Origin: Pseudoxanthomonas sp. J31
GTDB taxonomy: Bacteria > Pseudomonadota > Gammaproteobacteria > Xanthomonadales > Xanthomonadaceae
Assembly (NCBI RefSeq): GCF_000510725.1
Contig: NZ_AZNZ01000001.1
Coordinates: 664,297 to 728,296, forward strand
DNA: 64,000 bases
Direction of reading: 5' to 3'
Shown: positions 7,660 through 17,094 of the stretch, piece after piece
Position numbering within the stretch: the first letter of the stretch is position 1
Layout of the letters: each line of letters opens with the position of its first letter
Notes under the pieces: model-generated
Seen by the model: only the letters and a program-made list of their open reading frames with translations
Databases searched by the model: none
What the model was told of the DNA's origin: nothing
Translations under genes and position numbers: made by a program

Positions 7660-10095
7660 GTGCCTCGACGTTCTACCGCCGGAGATACCGCCCGCGCGAA
7701 GTCCCCCGGGGCGTCCGCCTGGCGCGGCCGCCTGCTGACCGTGGTGCTCGCGGCCGCCGCCCTGGCGGCCGGGTTCCTGGTCCCGTACACGGTCCACCTC
7801 AACAACCAGGTGACCGAGCGCTTCGGCGCCCTGCAGTGGCAGATCCCCACCCGCGTGTACGCGCGCCCGCTGCACCTGCGGCCGGGCCTGGCGCTGGACG
7901 AGCGCACCCTGCGCACCGAGCTGGACGCGGCCGGCTACCAGGAGGACGGCGAGGGCCGGCGCCAGGGCAGCTACCACGTCGACGGCGCCCGCTTCACGAT
8001 CTCCAGCCGCGGCTACGCCGACATCGACGGCGTGGTGCCGCCGCGGCGGATCGAGGTCAGCCTGTCCGGCGGCAAGGTCTCGCGCCTGCGCGATGCCGGA
8101 AGCGGCCAGGCGATCAAGGCCGCGCGCCTGGACCCGGCGCGGATCGCCACCCTCTACGGCCAGCGCCAGGAAGAACGGCGCCTGGTGCGGATCGAGGAAG
8201 TGCCGGAACTGCTGACCACCGGCCTGCAGGCGGTGGAGGACCGCGACTTCGCCCGCCACCACGGCATCGACGTGTCCGGCATGCTGCGCGCACTGCTGGT
8301 CAACCTGCGCTCGGGCGAGAAGAAGCAGGGCGCCTCCACCCTGACCCAGCAGCTGGCCCGCAGCGGCCTGCTGGGCATCGGCAAGGAGCAGACCTGGAGC
8401 CGCAAGTTCAACGAGATCCTGTACGCGCTGATCCTGGAGGCGCGCTACGACAAGCGCACGATCCTGGAGACCTACCTCAACCAGGTCTACCTGGGCCAGC
8501 GCGGCGGGCAGGCGATCCACGGCGTGGCTTCCGGCGCCGAGTTCTGGTTCGGCCGCGACCTGGACGACCTGACCACCGAGCAGACCGCGCTGCTGATCGG
8601 CCTGGTCAAGGGCCCGTCCTACTACGACCCGCGCCGCCACCCGCAGCGCGCGCTGGAGCGTCGCAACGTCGCCCTGTCGATGATGCACGCCACCGGCCTG
8701 ATCGACGACGCCGAATACGAGCGCGCGCGCAAGGCGCCGCTGGGCGTGACCGCGCGCCCGGGCGTGGCCGCGGCCAACCGCTTCCCCGGCTACATCGACC
8801 TGGTGCGCCGGCAGCTGGCCAGCGACTACCCGGAAAGCGCGCTGCAGGGCGCCGGCCTGACCGTGCTCACCGGCATGTCGCCCTCGGCCCAGGCCTATGC
8901 CGAGGGCGCGGTGGCGCGCACCCTGGAGGCGCTGCAGACCGGCAAGCGCCCGCCGCTGGAGGCGGCGGTGGTGGTGACCGACGTGCGCGGCGGCGACGTG
9001 CTGGCGGTGGTCGGCGGCCGCAACGCCGAGCTGCACGGCTTCAACCGCGCGGTCGAGGCGCAGCGGCCGGTCGGCTCGCTGCTCAAGCCGTTCGTGTACC
9101 TGCTGGCGCTGGCGCAGCCGCAGCGCTTCTCGCTGGCCAGCTTCGTCGAGGACGCCCCGGTCACGGTCGAGCTGGGACGCGGCCGGCGCTGGTCGCCGGG
9201 CAATTCCGACAACCGCAGCCACGGCACGGTGCGGCTGGTGGACGCGCTGGCGCATTCCTACAACCAGGCCACGGTGCGGGTGGGCATGCAGGTCGGCCCG
9301 GACCGCCTGGCGCAGCTGCTGAAGGTGCTGGCGGGGATCGAGGCCGAACCCAATCCCTCGCTGATCCTCGGTTCCACCGACCAGAGCCCGTACGCGATGA
9401 CCCAGCTGTACCAGTTCCTCGCCTCCGGCGGGCAGGTGCAGCCGCTGCGCGCGGTGCGCGGCGTGCTCGACCCGGAAGGCCGGCTGCTCAAGCGCTACGA
9501 CACCGCGCCGGCGCCGGCCCAGGAGGGCGACTCGATCGCCGCCCGCCTGGTGACCATCGCCCTGCAGCAGGTGGTCAACAGCGGCACCGCGCGCCAGCTG
9601 CAGCGCGACGGCCTCGGCCGCCTGTCCCCGGCCGGCAAGACCGGCACCAGCAACGACGGCCGCGACAGCTGGTTCGCCGGCTACACCGGCGACCACCTGG
9701 CAGTGGTCTGGGTCGGCAACGACCAGAACCAGCAGACCGGCCTGTACGGCGCCACCGGCGCGATGCGGATCTGGTCGGGCCTGTTCTCGCGCCTGCCCAG
9801 CTCGCCGCTGCAGGTCGATGGCAAGGGCGTGGAATGGCACTGGGTGCAGGCCGAGGGCTCCTACGTCACCGACGCCGATTGCCCCGGCGCGCGCCGGCTG
9901 CCGTTCGTGGCCGGCACCGCGCCGGACTACGCGCCGTGCACCCCGGACTACCTGCCGCTGCCGCTGGATGGCACCGCGCCGCCGCCGGCGCAGGCGCAGG
10001 AGCGCCAGCCGGGCTTCTGGCGGCGCCTGTTCGGCGGCGGCCGCGCCGCCGATCCGCAACAGGCGCCGGCCCCGGCGCAGCCGCCTGCGCCATAA
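7660..10095 (+). CDS. mrcB: Penicillin-binding protein 1B (bifunctional glycosyltransferase/transpeptidase)
   Basis: 811 residues, starting at GTG. A short cytoplasmic tail is followed by one membrane anchor (about 24-46) and a UB2H-like region. The GT51 domain has the catalytic Glu at 193 (EDRDFARHHGIDVSG) and QGASTLTQQLARS near 224-236. The transpeptidase has SLLK with the acyl-serine near 473, SYN near 533 and KTGTS near 660. It polymerises lipid II and crosslinks peptidoglycan in the periplasm. The N-terminal QIPTRVYARPLHLRPG and UB2H point to PBP1b rather than PBP1a. The last residues are proline/alanine rich. The next gene overlaps its stop codon by one base (TAATG), so both are probably translated together; PBP1b usually needs a lipoprotein activator. 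Confidence 0.95.
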   Translation: MPRRSTAGDTARAKSPGASAWRGRLLTVVLAAAALAAGFLVPYTVHLNNQVTERFGALQWQIPTRVYARPLHLRPGLALDERTLRTELDAAGYQEDGEGRRQGSYHVDGARFTISSRGYADIDGVVPPRRIEVSLSGGKVSRLRDAGSGQAIKAARLDPARIATLYGQRQEERRLVRIEEVPELLTTGLQAVEDRDFARHHGIDVSGMLRALLVNLRSGEKKQGASTLTQQLARSGLLGIGKEQTWSRKFNEILYALILEARYDKRTILETYLNQVYLGQRGGQAIHGVASGAEFWFGRDLDDLTTEQTALLIGLVKGPSYYDPRRHPQRALERRNVALSMMHATGLIDDAEYERARKAPLGVTARPGVAAANRFPGYIDLVRRQLASDYPESALQGAGLTVLTGMSPSAQAYAEGAVARTLEALQTGKRPPLEAAVVVTDVRGGDVLAVVGGRNAELHGFNRAVEAQRPVGSLLKPFVYLLALAQPQRFSLASFVEDAPVTVELGRGRRWSPGNSDNRSHGTVRLVDALAHSYNQATVRVGMQVGPDRLAQLLKVLAGIEAEPNPSLILGSTDQSPYAMTQLYQFLASGGQVQPLRAVRGVLDPEGRLLKRYDTAPAPAQEGDSIAARLVTIALQQVVNSGTARQLQRDGLGRLSPAGKTGTSNDGRDSWFAGYTGDHLAVVWVGNDQNQQTGLYGATGAMRIWSGLFSRLPSSPLQVDGKGVEWHWVQAEGSYVTDADCPGARRLPFVAGTAPDYAPCTPDYLPLPLDGTAPPPAQAQERQPGFWRRLFGGGRAADPQQAPAPAQPPAP

Positions 10096-10625
10096 TGGCC
10101 GGCATGCAAGCCTTCCCCCGTTTCCCCGCCGCAGCGGCCGCCTGCCTGCTGCTGGCCGCCTGCGGTACCACGCCCGCGCCGCCGGCCCCGGCCGTGCCCG
10201 AGGTGACCCCGGCGCAGCGCCTGGCCGCGGTCCAGGCCGCCGCCGGCGCCGCCGACACCGAACTGGACGTGCAGCCGCTGCGCGACCCGCAGGTCGCCGA
10301 CCTGCGCGAGCGCGCCGCCGCGGCGCTGGCTGCCGGCCAGGCCGAAGCCGCCGCCGAGGCCCTCAACCAGGCCCTGCTGGCCACCCCCGACGACCCGGCG
10401 GTGCTGCAGGAGCGGGCGGAGGTGGCGCTGTTGCAGGGCCAGTACGACCGCGCCGAGACCCTGGCCCGGCGCGCCTATGACCTCGGCTCGCGGGTCGGGC
10501 CGATGTGCCGGCGGCACTGGGCCACCATCGAGCAGTCGCGGCTGGCGCGCGGCCAGGCGGAGAATGCCGCCTCGGCCAGGGCGCAGCTGGCCGCCTGCAC
10601 CGTCCCGGGCGTGCAGCGGTTCTGA
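10095..10625 (+). CDS. Putative outer-membrane lipoprotein with TPR-like helices
   Basis: 176 residues if read from the ATG overlapping the mrcB stop; a second ATG at 10104 is equally possible. The signal sequence ends in LLLAACG, a good lipobox with the modified Cys near residue 24. After a proline-rich linker come alpha-helical repeats (AAAALAAGQAEAAAEALNQALLATPDDPAVLQERAEVALLQGQYDRAETLARRAYDL) that look like two tetratricopeptide repeats. The mature protein is therefore a periplasm-facing, membrane-anchored TPR protein. Coupling to PBP1b suggests a role in peptidoglycan synthesis, similar in position to LpoB or CpoB, but no sequence match to those is apparent. Function is inferred from context only. 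Confidence 0.75.
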   Translation: MAGMQAFPRFPAAAAACLLLAACGTTPAPPAPAVPEVTPAQRLAAVQAAAGAADTELDVQPLRDPQVADLRERAAAALAAGQAEAAAEALNQALLATPDDPAVLQERAEVALLQGQYDRAETLARRAYDLGSRVGPMCRRHWATIEQSRLARGQAENAASARAQLAACTVPGVQRF

Positions 10626-10686
10626 CGGCGGCGGCCGCGGCGTACCCCGCCGCCGGCCGCGCCGGACCGTGCATCCTGCATCGACC

Positions 10687-12735
10687 ATGTCCCTTCTTGC
10701 CCAGGCCAGCCGCGAGGCGCTCAGCGAAGGAGGCGCGCTCGCCGCGCGCCTGGACGGCTTCACCGCGCGCCCGGCGCAGCAGCGCCTGACCGCGGCGGTG
10801 GCCGAGGCGATCGAGCACCGCGACGTGCTGCTGGCCGAGGCCGGCACCGGCACCGGCAAGACCTACGCCTACCTGGTGCCGGCGCTGTTGTCGGGGCTGA
10901 AGACCATCGTCAGCACCGGTACCCGCGCGCTGCAGGACCAGCTCTACCACCGCGACCTGCCGCGGGTGCGCGACGCCCTCGGCAAGGGTGTCCGCAGCGC
11001 CCTGCTCAAGGGTCGCGCCAACTACCTGTGCCGCTACCGGCTGGAGCAGGCCAGGGGCGACGCGCGCTTCTCCAGCCCCGAGCAGGCCAGCCAGTTCCAG
11101 CGCATCGTCGCCTGGGCCGGGCGCACCCGCGCCGGCGACATGGCCGAGCTGGAATCCCTGCCGGATGATTCGCCGCTGCTGCCGCTGGTCACCTCCACGG
11201 TGGACAACTGCCTGGGCAGCGACTGCCCGTTCTGGGAGGAGTGCTTCGTGGTCCAGGCGCGGCAGCGCGCCCAGGCCGCGGACCTGGTGGTGGTCAACCA
11301 CCACCTGCTGCTGGCCGACCTGGCGCTCAAGCAGGAGGGGTTCGGCGAGATCCTGCCCGGCGCCCAGGCCTTCGTGATCGACGAGGCGCACCAGCTGCCG
11401 GAGCTGGCCGCCAGCTTCTTCGGCGAAGGCTTCGGCATGCGCCAGATCCAGGAGCTGGGCCGCGACTGCCTGGCCGAGTGCAAGCAGACCACCGGCGCCA
11501 CCGCGGTGGTGCAGGGGCCGGTGCGCGCGCTGGAGCAGGCCCTGCGCGAGCTGCGCGCGGCGATGGAGGCGCTGCCGCCGCGCGGCACGCGCTACCGCGC
11601 CCTGGCCCTGCCGGCGGTGGCCGATGGCTTCGACGTGCTGGCCGACGCGCTGGCCGCGCTGGAGCAGGCGATGGAGCCGCTGGCCGAAACCTCGCCCGGT
11701 TTCGAGGCCTGCGTGGCCCGTGCCCGCGACCTGGGCGAACGCCTGCAACGCTGGCGCGATGGCGACGCCGCCTCCGATGCCTTCGCCGAACCCGGCGAGC
11801 AGGACTCGCTGGTCGAGGCGGTCGCCGGCGAAGGCGAGGGGGCCGATGCCGAGGCCCTGGCCGCCGCGGCCGCGCGCGGCGGCGAGGTCTACTGGTACGA
11901 GCTGAGCGCGCGCGGCTTCCGCTGCCAGCGCACGCCGCTGGACGTGTCCGCGCCGCTGCGCCAGCACCGCGAGCGCTCGCACGCGGCCTGGATCTTCACC
12001 TCGGCCACCCTGGCGGTGGGCGGGGGCTTCACCCACATCGGCCGCAAGCTGGGCCTGTTCGATCCGCAGACCCTGCTGGAGCCAAGCCCGTTCGACTGGC
12101 AGCGCCAGGCGCTGTGCTACCTGCCGCGCAACCTGCCCGAGCCCAGCAGCCGCGAGTTCACCGCGGCCATGCTCGCCGCGGTGCGTCCGGTGCTGGAGGC
12201 CTCCGGCGGCCGCGCGTTCCTGCTGTTCGCCTCGCACCGCGCCCTGCGCGAGGCCGCCGCCGCGCTGGAGGGCGGGCCGTGGCCGCTGTTCGTGCAGGGC
12301 AGTGCGCCCAAGGTGGAGCTGCTGCGCCGCTTCCGCGAATCCGGCAACGGCGTGCTGCTGGGCTCGGCCACCTTCCGCGAGGGCGTGGACGTGGCCGGCG
12401 ACGCCCTGAGCGTGGTGGTGATCGACAAGCTGCCGTTCGCCGCCCCGGACGACCCGGTGTTCGAGGCGCGGCTGGAGGCGGTGCGCCGGCGCGGCGGCAA
12501 TCCGTTCCGCGACGAGCAGCTGCCGCAGGCAGTGATCGCGCTCAAGCAGGGCGTGGGCCGGCTGATCCGCAGCGAGACCGACCGCGGCGTGCTGGTGCTG
12601 TGCGACCCGCGCATCACCGGCAAGCCCTATGGCCGGGTGTTCATGCAGTCGCTGCCGCGCTTCGCGGTGACCCGCCGGATCGAGGACGTGCAGGCGTTCT
12701 TCGCCACCGCCGCGCCGGACGCCCCGCTGGATTAA
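10687..12735 (+). CDS. yoaA: ATP-dependent DNA helicase of the XPD/DinG family, YoaA type
   Basis: 682 residues. Walker A AGTGTGKT is at about 52-59 and the DEAH box (VIDEAHQLPE) at 232-235. Four cysteines at 115, 175, 180 and 186 (NYLCRYRLEQ, NCLGSDCPFWEEC) match the iron-sulphur cluster ligands of the XPD/DinG group. STGTRALQDQLYHRDLP and LLKGRANYLC are closer to E. coli YoaA than to DinG itself. Such 5'-3' helicases unwind damaged or stalled DNA structures. C-terminal motifs V and VI (LGSATFREGVDVAG, KQGVGRLIRSETDRG) are complete. tsaB follows 44 bp later; yoaA and tsaB are also adjacent in E. coli, which supports the assignment. Confidence 0.9.
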   Translation: MSLLAQASREALSEGGALAARLDGFTARPAQQRLTAAVAEAIEHRDVLLAEAGTGTGKTYAYLVPALLSGLKTIVSTGTRALQDQLYHRDLPRVRDALGKGVRSALLKGRANYLCRYRLEQARGDARFSSPEQASQFQRIVAWAGRTRAGDMAELESLPDDSPLLPLVTSTVDNCLGSDCPFWEECFVVQARQRAQAADLVVVNHHLLLADLALKQEGFGEILPGAQAFVIDEAHQLPELAASFFGEGFGMRQIQELGRDCLAECKQTTGATAVVQGPVRALEQALRELRAAMEALPPRGTRYRALALPAVADGFDVLADALAALEQAMEPLAETSPGFEACVARARDLGERLQRWRDGDAASDAFAEPGEQDSLVEAVAGEGEGADAEALAAAAARGGEVYWYELSARGFRCQRTPLDVSAPLRQHRERSHAAWIFTSATLAVGGGFTHIGRKLGLFDPQTLLEPSPFDWQRQALCYLPRNLPEPSSREFTAAMLAAVRPVLEASGGRAFLLFASHRALREAAAALEGGPWPLFVQGSAPKVELLRRFRESGNGVLLGSATFREGVDVAGDALSVVVIDKLPFAAPDDPVFEARLEAVRRRGGNPFRDEQLPQAVIALKQGVGRLIRSETDRGVLVLCDPRITGKPYGRVFMQSLPRFAVTRRIEDVQAFFATAAPDAPLD

Positions 12736-12779
12736 CCTGCAACCCCCGTTTCCCCGTTCCGCTGCCGAAGACCGCCCCG

Positions 12780-13484
12780 ATGAAACTGCTCGCTTTCGAA
12801 ACCGCCACCGAGGCCTGCTCGGTCGCGCTGTACCTGGACGGGGAAGTCCGCGAGCGCTTCGGCGTGGTGCCGCGCCGGCACGCCGAGCTGGCCCTGCCGT
12901 GGGCACAGGAACTGCTGGCCGAGGCCGGCATTGCCCGCGCGCAGCTGGACGCGATCGCCGTGGGCCGCGGCCCCGGCGCGTTCACCGGGGTGCGCCTGGC
13001 CATCGCCCTGGCCCAGGGCATCGCCCTGGCGCTGGAGCGCCCGCTGGTGCCGGTCTCGACCCTGCAGGTGCTGGCCGCCGGCGCCGCGGCCGACGGCCCG
13101 GACCGGATCCTGGCCGCGATCGACGCGCGCATGGGCGAGGTCTACGTCGGCGCCTACGAACGCGAAGGCGGGCGCCTGCGGGCGCTGGACCGCGAGCAGG
13201 TGCTGGCGCCGGAAGCGGTGCGGCTGCCGGTCGCCTCCGGAGCCTGGCAGGGCGTGGGCACCGGCTTTGCCGCCGCCGACGGCCTGCTCGCGCAGCGCCT
13301 GGCGGGCGAAATGGTCGCGGTCGACCCGGCCGCGCTGCCGCGCGCCGCGGTGCTGGCGCGCCTGGCCGCGAGTGCCTGCGAGGCCGGCGAGGCGGTGCCG
13401 GCCGAGCGGGTCGAACCGGCCTACCTGCGCGACAACGTCGCCCTGACCCTGGCCGAACAGCAGGCGCTGCGCGCCTCCAGGTGA
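12780..13484 (+). CDS. tsaB: tRNA N6-threonylcarbamoyladenosine synthesis protein TsaB
   Basis: 234 residues. The actin/ASKHA-fold start MKLLAFETATEACSVAL and the loop VGRGPGAFTGVRLAIALAQGIALA are signature TsaB sequences. TsaB binds TsaD and TsaE and is needed for t6A at position 37 of ANN-decoding tRNAs. It lacks the metal-binding histidines of TsaD, as expected. The C terminus EPAYLRDNVA is the usual family ending. It sits right after the YoaA helicase gene on the same strand. Confidence 0.94.
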   Translation: MKLLAFETATEACSVALYLDGEVRERFGVVPRRHAELALPWAQELLAEAGIARAQLDAIAVGRGPGAFTGVRLAIALAQGIALALERPLVPVSTLQVLAAGAAADGPDRILAAIDARMGEVYVGAYEREGGRLRALDREQVLAPEAVRLPVASGAWQGVGTGFAAADGLLAQRLAGEMVAVDPAALPRAAVLARLAASACEAGEAVPAERVEPAYLRDNVALTLAEQQALRASR

Positions 13485-13674
13485 CCCGGCCGAACGGCCG
13501 GAGTGGCGGCTGTCCGTGGCCGGCGCCGCGCGCCCGCGCGGCGTGCCGGGGAGGGGTGTGGCAAAATTGGCGCTCCGTTGGCCCGCCACCGCCTGATGAC
13601 GTCCCAGTTCCGGGCCCGGCCCTCCGGCCGGCTTCCATTGCCGCCGTACCCGCATCTCCCCGCAGGGCAAGCCC

Positions 13675-14055
13675 ATGGCTGACGTGAGCGGCCACCTGCC
13701 CCGCGGCCCGCGCCGGATCCTGCAGGCCGCGCAATGGTCGCTGCAGGGACTGGCCGCGGCCTGGCGCCACGAGTCTTCGTTCCGCCTGGAGGTCTACCTG
13801 TTCGTGGTGCTGGCGCCGCTGGCGCTGTGGCTGGGCCGGGACGGGATCGAGCGCGCCCTGCTGCTCGGCTCGATGCTGCTGGTGCTGGCCGCCGAGCTGC
13901 TGAACTCCGCGATCGAGGCGGTGATCGAGCGCTACGGCCCGGAACACCACGAGCTGGCCGGCCGCGCCAAGGACATGGGCTCGGCCGCGGTGTTCGTGCT
14001 GATGCTCAACGTGCTGGCGTGCTGGGGCCTGGTCCTGGGCCCGCGCCTGCTGTGA
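13675..14055 (+). CDS. dgkA: Diacylglycerol kinase (small prokaryotic type)
   Basis: 126 residues with three membrane helices. It phosphorylates diacylglycerol to phosphatidic acid in the inner membrane and recycles the diacylglycerol released by glucan modification. The catalytic stretch ELLNSAIEAVIER, with its two glutamates, and KDMGSAAVFVLM near the C terminus are intact. Relevant neighbours are lgt about 850 bp downstream and a phosphoglycerol transferase (58.2-60.3 kb) whose reaction yields diacylglycerol. The 190-bp gap from tsaB holds only a weak CCGGCC/GGCCGG dyad and an AT-rich CAAAAT island. Confidence 0.95.
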   Translation: MADVSGHLPRGPRRILQAAQWSLQGLAAAWRHESSFRLEVYLFVVLAPLALWLGRDGIERALLLGSMLLVLAAELLNSAIEAVIERYGPEHHELAGRAKDMGSAAVFVLMLNVLACWGLVLGPRLL

Positions 14056-14082
14056 ACCCGCTTACCACTGGAAACATCCCCC

Positions 14083-14832
14083 ATGAACCTTGAATTCCTG
14101 GCCGACCCGAACGTCTGGCTGACCCTGGTGACCCTCAGCGCGCTGGAGATCGTGCTGGGCATCGACAACCTGGTGTTCATCTCGATCGCGGTCGGCCGCC
14201 TGCCGCAGGAGAAGCGCGCCTTCGCCCGCAAGTTCGGCATCGCCGTGGCCTGCGTCACCCGCATCTGCCTGCTGGTCTCGCTGGCCTTCCTGGCGCGCAT
14301 GCACACCGAGCTGTTCCACATCGGGCAGATGGGCATCTCGGTGCGCGACCTGATCCTGATCGTCGGCGGCGCGTTCCTGCTGGTGAAGGGCATCATGGAA
14401 ATCCGCGAGCTGATCAGCGGCGGCCACGACGACGACCCGCGCACCACCAAGGCCTCGCAGGTGTTCTGGGTGGTGATCGCCCAGATCGCGGTGATCGACA
14501 TCGTGTTCTCGCTGGACTCGGTGATCACCGCGGTGGGCATCGCCGACCACATCCCGGTGATGGTGGTGGCGGTGCTGGTGGCGGTGGCGATCATGCTGCT
14601 GGCGGCCAACCCGCTGGGCAACTTCATCGACGCCAACCCCACCATCAAGATGCTGGCCCTGGCCTTCATCCTGCTGGTCGGCGTGGTCCTGGTGCTGGAC
14701 GGCTTCGACGTGCACGTGCCCAAGCCGTACATCTACTTCGCCATGGCCTTCTCGGTGATGGTGGAGATCCTGAACCTGCTCATGCGCCGGGTGGCGCGTG
14801 CCAAGCAGGTCCCGGGCGCGGGCGAGTTCTGA
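14083..14832 (+). CDS. TerC family integral membrane protein
   Basis: 249 residues with about seven to eight membrane helices. The opening FLADPNVWLTLVTLSALEIVLGIDNLVFISIAV carries the ExxLGIDNxxF motif of TerC, with conserved acidic residues thought to bind metal; a second acidic membrane motif, DIVFSLDSVITAVGI, follows near 145-158. The family has been linked to tellurite resistance and, in several bacteria, to manganese export or metallation of exported enzymes. It begins 27 bp after dgkA, suggesting co-transcription. Its precise substrate cannot be read from sequence. Confidence 0.9.
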   Translation: MNLEFLADPNVWLTLVTLSALEIVLGIDNLVFISIAVGRLPQEKRAFARKFGIAVACVTRICLLVSLAFLARMHTELFHIGQMGISVRDLILIVGGAFLLVKGIMEIRELISGGHDDDPRTTKASQVFWVVIAQIAVIDIVFSLDSVITAVGIADHIPVMVVAVLVAVAIMLLAANPLGNFIDANPTIKMLALAFILLVGVVLVLDGFDVHVPKPYIYFAMAFSVMVEILNLLMRRVARAKQVPGAGEF

Positions 14833-14872
14833 GCCGCGGTGCCCGGCCGCGGCGCCGGGCGGACCCGCCCTG

Positions 14873-14878
14873 TAATAC
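14873..14878 (+). promoter_or_regulatory. Candidate -10 element for lgt (TAATAC)
   Basis: TGTAATACAGTCCG in the terC-lgt gap lies 31 bp before the lgt ATG. TG two bases before the hexamer gives it a partial extended -10 character. Confidence 0.38.
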
Positions 14879-14908
14879 AGTCCGACTCCGAACCCAGCGC
14901 GTGGCCCC

Positions 14909-15796
14909 ATGATCGTCCTGCACCAGATCGACCCCATCGCCCTGAGCCTCGGCCCGTTCAAGGTGCACTGGTACGGGGTGATGTACCTGCTGGCCTTCGC
15001 CGCCGCGTGGTGGCTGGGCCAGCGCCGGATCGCCGCCGGGCGCCTGCCCGGAACCGACGCCAACGCCTACTCGGACCTGCTCTTCTACGGGATGCTCGGG
15101 GTGGTGCTCGGCGGCCGCCTGGGCTACGTGCTGTTCTACGCGCTGGGAGACGCCCTGCGCGACCCGCTGATGGTGGTGCGGGTGTGGGACGGCGGCATGA
15201 GCTTCCACGGCGGCCTGATCGGCGTGCTCATCGCCAGCTGGCTGTGGTCGCGCCGCCAGGGCCTGCACTTCTTCGACACCATGGACTTCGTCGCGCCGCT
15301 GGTGCCGCCGGGGCTGGGCTTCGGCCGGATCGGCAACTACGTCGGCGGCGAGTTGTGGGGCAAGTACACCGGCGGCGACTGGGGCGTGGTGTTCCCGTCC
15401 GGCCTGCCGGCCGAATACCAGGGGCTGGATCCGGCCGCGCTCAAGGCCCGCTTCGACGCCGGCGCGCTGGACGCGTTCGCGCGCCATCCCTCGCAGCTGT
15501 ACCAGGCCTTCCTCGAGGGCCTGGTGATGTTCTGCGTGCTGTGGTGGTTCTCGCGCCGGCCGCGCCCGCGCTACGCGGTGGCCGGCATGTTCGCCCTGCT
15601 GTACGGCTGCTTCCGCTTCCTGGTCGAATTCGTGCGCGTGCCCGATGCCCAGATCGGGTACCTGGCCTTCGGCTGGCTGACCATGGGCCAGCTGCTGAGC
15701 CTGCCGCTGGTGCTGCTGGGCCTGTTCCTGCTGTGGCGCTCGCACGGCGCGCCGGTGCTGCGGCCGGCGCCCACCGCTGACGGAGGCAAGGCGTGA
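14909..15796 (+). CDS. lgt: Prolipoprotein diacylglyceryl transferase
   Basis: 295 residues and about seven membrane helices. It moves diacylglycerol from phosphatidylglycerol to the lipobox cysteine of prolipoproteins in the inner membrane. Conserved stretches are [13 protein letters not shown] near the N terminus, [12 protein letters not shown] near 94-105 and the Lgt signature [14 protein letters not shown] near 143-156. [12 protein letters not shown] near 194 is also diagnostic. The product would modify the lipoproteins found in this window (BamD, the TPR lipoprotein, the DUF3574 lipoprotein). Its stop overlaps the thyA start (GTGA), a frequent lgt-thyA arrangement in proteobacteria. Confidence 0.96.
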   Translation: MIVLHQIDPIALSLGPFKVHWYGVMYLLAFAAAWWLGQRRIAAGRLPGTDANAYSDLLFYGMLGVVLGGRLGYVLFYALGDALRDPLMVVRVWDGGMSFHGGLIGVLIASWLWSRRQGLHFFDTMDFVAPLVPPGLGFGRIGNYVGGELWGKYTGGDWGVVFPSGLPAEYQGLDPAALKARFDAGALDAFARHPSQLYQAFLEGLVMFCVLWWFSRRPRPRYAVAGMFALLYGCFRFLVEFVRVPDAQIGYLAFGWLTMGQLLSLPLVLLGLFLLWRSHGAPVLRPAPTADGGKA

Positions 15797-16587
15797 AGCA
15801 ATACCTGGAACTGCTGTCCCACGTGCTGGAGCACGGCACCGACAAGCCGGACCGCACCGGCACCGGCACCCGCAGCGTGTTCGGCTGGCAGATGCGCTTC
15901 GACCTGGGCCAGGGCTTCCCGCTGGTCACCACCAAGAAGCTGCACCTGCGCTCGATCATCCACGAACTGCTGTGGTTCCTGAAGGGCGAGACCAACATCG
16001 CCTACCTGAAGGAGAACAAGGTCAGCATCTGGGACGAGTGGGCCGACGAGCACGGCGAGCTGGGCCCGGTCTACGGCAAGCAGTGGCGGCGCTGGACCGG
16101 CAGCGACGGCAGCGAGATCGACCAGGTCCGCTGGGTGGTCGAGGAGATCAAGCGCAACCCGGATTCGCGCCGGCTGGTGGTCAGCGCCTGGAACGTGGCC
16201 GACCTGCCGAAGATGGCGCTGATGCCCTGCCACACCCTGTTCCAGTTCTACGTGGCCGATGGCCGCCTGAGCTGCCAGCTGTACCAGCGCAGCGGCGACA
16301 TCTTCCTCGGCGTGCCGTTCAACATCGCCAGCTACGCCCTGCTGACCCACATGGTGGCCCAGGCCACCGGGCTGGAAGTCGGCGACTTCGTCCACACCCT
16401 GGGCGACGCCCACCTGTACTCCAACCATTTCGAGCAGGCGCGCGAGCAGCTGGCGCGCGCGCCACGGCCGCTGCCCAAGCTCCGGCTCAATCCCGAAGTG
16501 CGCGACCTGTTCGACTTCCGCTACGAGGACGTCGCCATCGAGGGCTACGACCCGCATCCGGCGATCAAGGCCCCGGTGGCGGTGTGA
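15793..16587 (+). CDS. thyA: Thymidylate synthase
   Basis: 264 residues, the same length as the E. coli enzyme. It converts dUMP to dTMP using methylene-tetrahydrofolate, producing dihydrofolate. The catalytic Cys is at 146 in [12 protein letters not shown]; the phosphate-binding arginine region [12 protein letters not shown] is near 20-31, and [23 protein letters not shown] is intact. The start is GTG at 15793, overlapping the lgt stop by 4 bp; [15 protein letters not shown] is the standard N terminus. folA follows 2 bp downstream, so the two enzymes of the thymidylate cycle are made together. Confidence 0.97.
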   Translation: MKQYLELLSHVLEHGTDKPDRTGTGTRSVFGWQMRFDLGQGFPLVTTKKLHLRSIIHELLWFLKGETNIAYLKENKVSIWDEWADEHGELGPVYGKQWRRWTGSDGSEIDQVRWVVEEIKRNPDSRRLVVSAWNVADLPKMALMPCHTLFQFYVADGRLSCQLYQRSGDIFLGVPFNIASYALLTHMVAQATGLEVGDFVHTLGDAHLYSNHFEQAREQLARAPRPLPKLRLNPEVRDLFDFRYEDVAIEGYDPHPAIKAPVAV

Positions 16588-16589
16588 GC

Positions 16590-17084
16590 ATGCGCGTCGC
16601 CCTGGTGGTGGCGATGGACCGCAACCGCGCCATCGGGCGCGGCAACGACCTGCCGTGGCGGCTGCCGGACGACCTCAGGCGCTTCAAGGCCCTGACCCTG
16701 GGCACGCCGGTGCTGATGGGCCGGCGTACCGCCGAATCGCTGGGCCGCGCGCTGCCGGGCCGGACCAACCTGGTGCTGACCCGCAGCGGCGCGATGCCGT
16801 TCGAGGGCATGCAGCCGGTGGCTTCGTTGGAGCAGGCGCTTGGGCTGGCGCGCGTGCAGGGCGCTGGAACCCTCAGCGTGATCGGCGGTGGCGAGGTCTA
16901 TGCGCTGGCCCTGCCGCTGGCCACCGACCTGCACCTGACCCTGGTCGACACCGTGGTCGAGGACGCGGACACCTTCTTCCCGGAATGGGACCAGGCGCAG
17001 TGGCGGGAAGTCGCGCGCCAGGCGCATGCGGCCGACGCGCGCCACGCCCACGCCTTCCAGTTCGTCGACTACCGCCGCCGCTGA
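16590..17084 (+). CDS. folA: Dihydrofolate reductase
   Basis: 164 residues. It reduces dihydrofolate to tetrahydrofolate with NADPH, regenerating the cofactor used by ThyA. Motifs: VVAMDRNRAIGRGNDLPWRLPDDLRRF near 6-32, with the active-site Asp in LPDD, VLMGRRTAESLGRALPGR near 42-59, and IGGGEVYALALPLA near 93-106. The ATG at 16590 is used; an in-frame GTG at 16584 overlapping the thyA stop would add two residues. The gene is convergent with apaH, with only 10 bp between the stop codons. Confidence 0.96.
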   Translation: MRVALVVAMDRNRAIGRGNDLPWRLPDDLRRFKALTLGTPVLMGRRTAESLGRALPGRTNLVLTRSGAMPFEGMQPVASLEQALGLARVQGAGTLSVIGGGEVYALALPLATDLHLTLVDTVVEDADTFFPEWDQAQWREVARQAHAADARHAHAFQFVDYRRR

Positions 17085-17094
17085 GCGGGCCGGC

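Noticed and set aside
5680..10059. Open frame of 1459 codons on the minus strand opposite the SDR, GT2 and mrcB genes
   Set aside because: It is antisense to three well-recognised proteins, has a His/Arg/Gln/Gly-rich composition and no domain. Such long antisense frames are normal at about 70 % GC.
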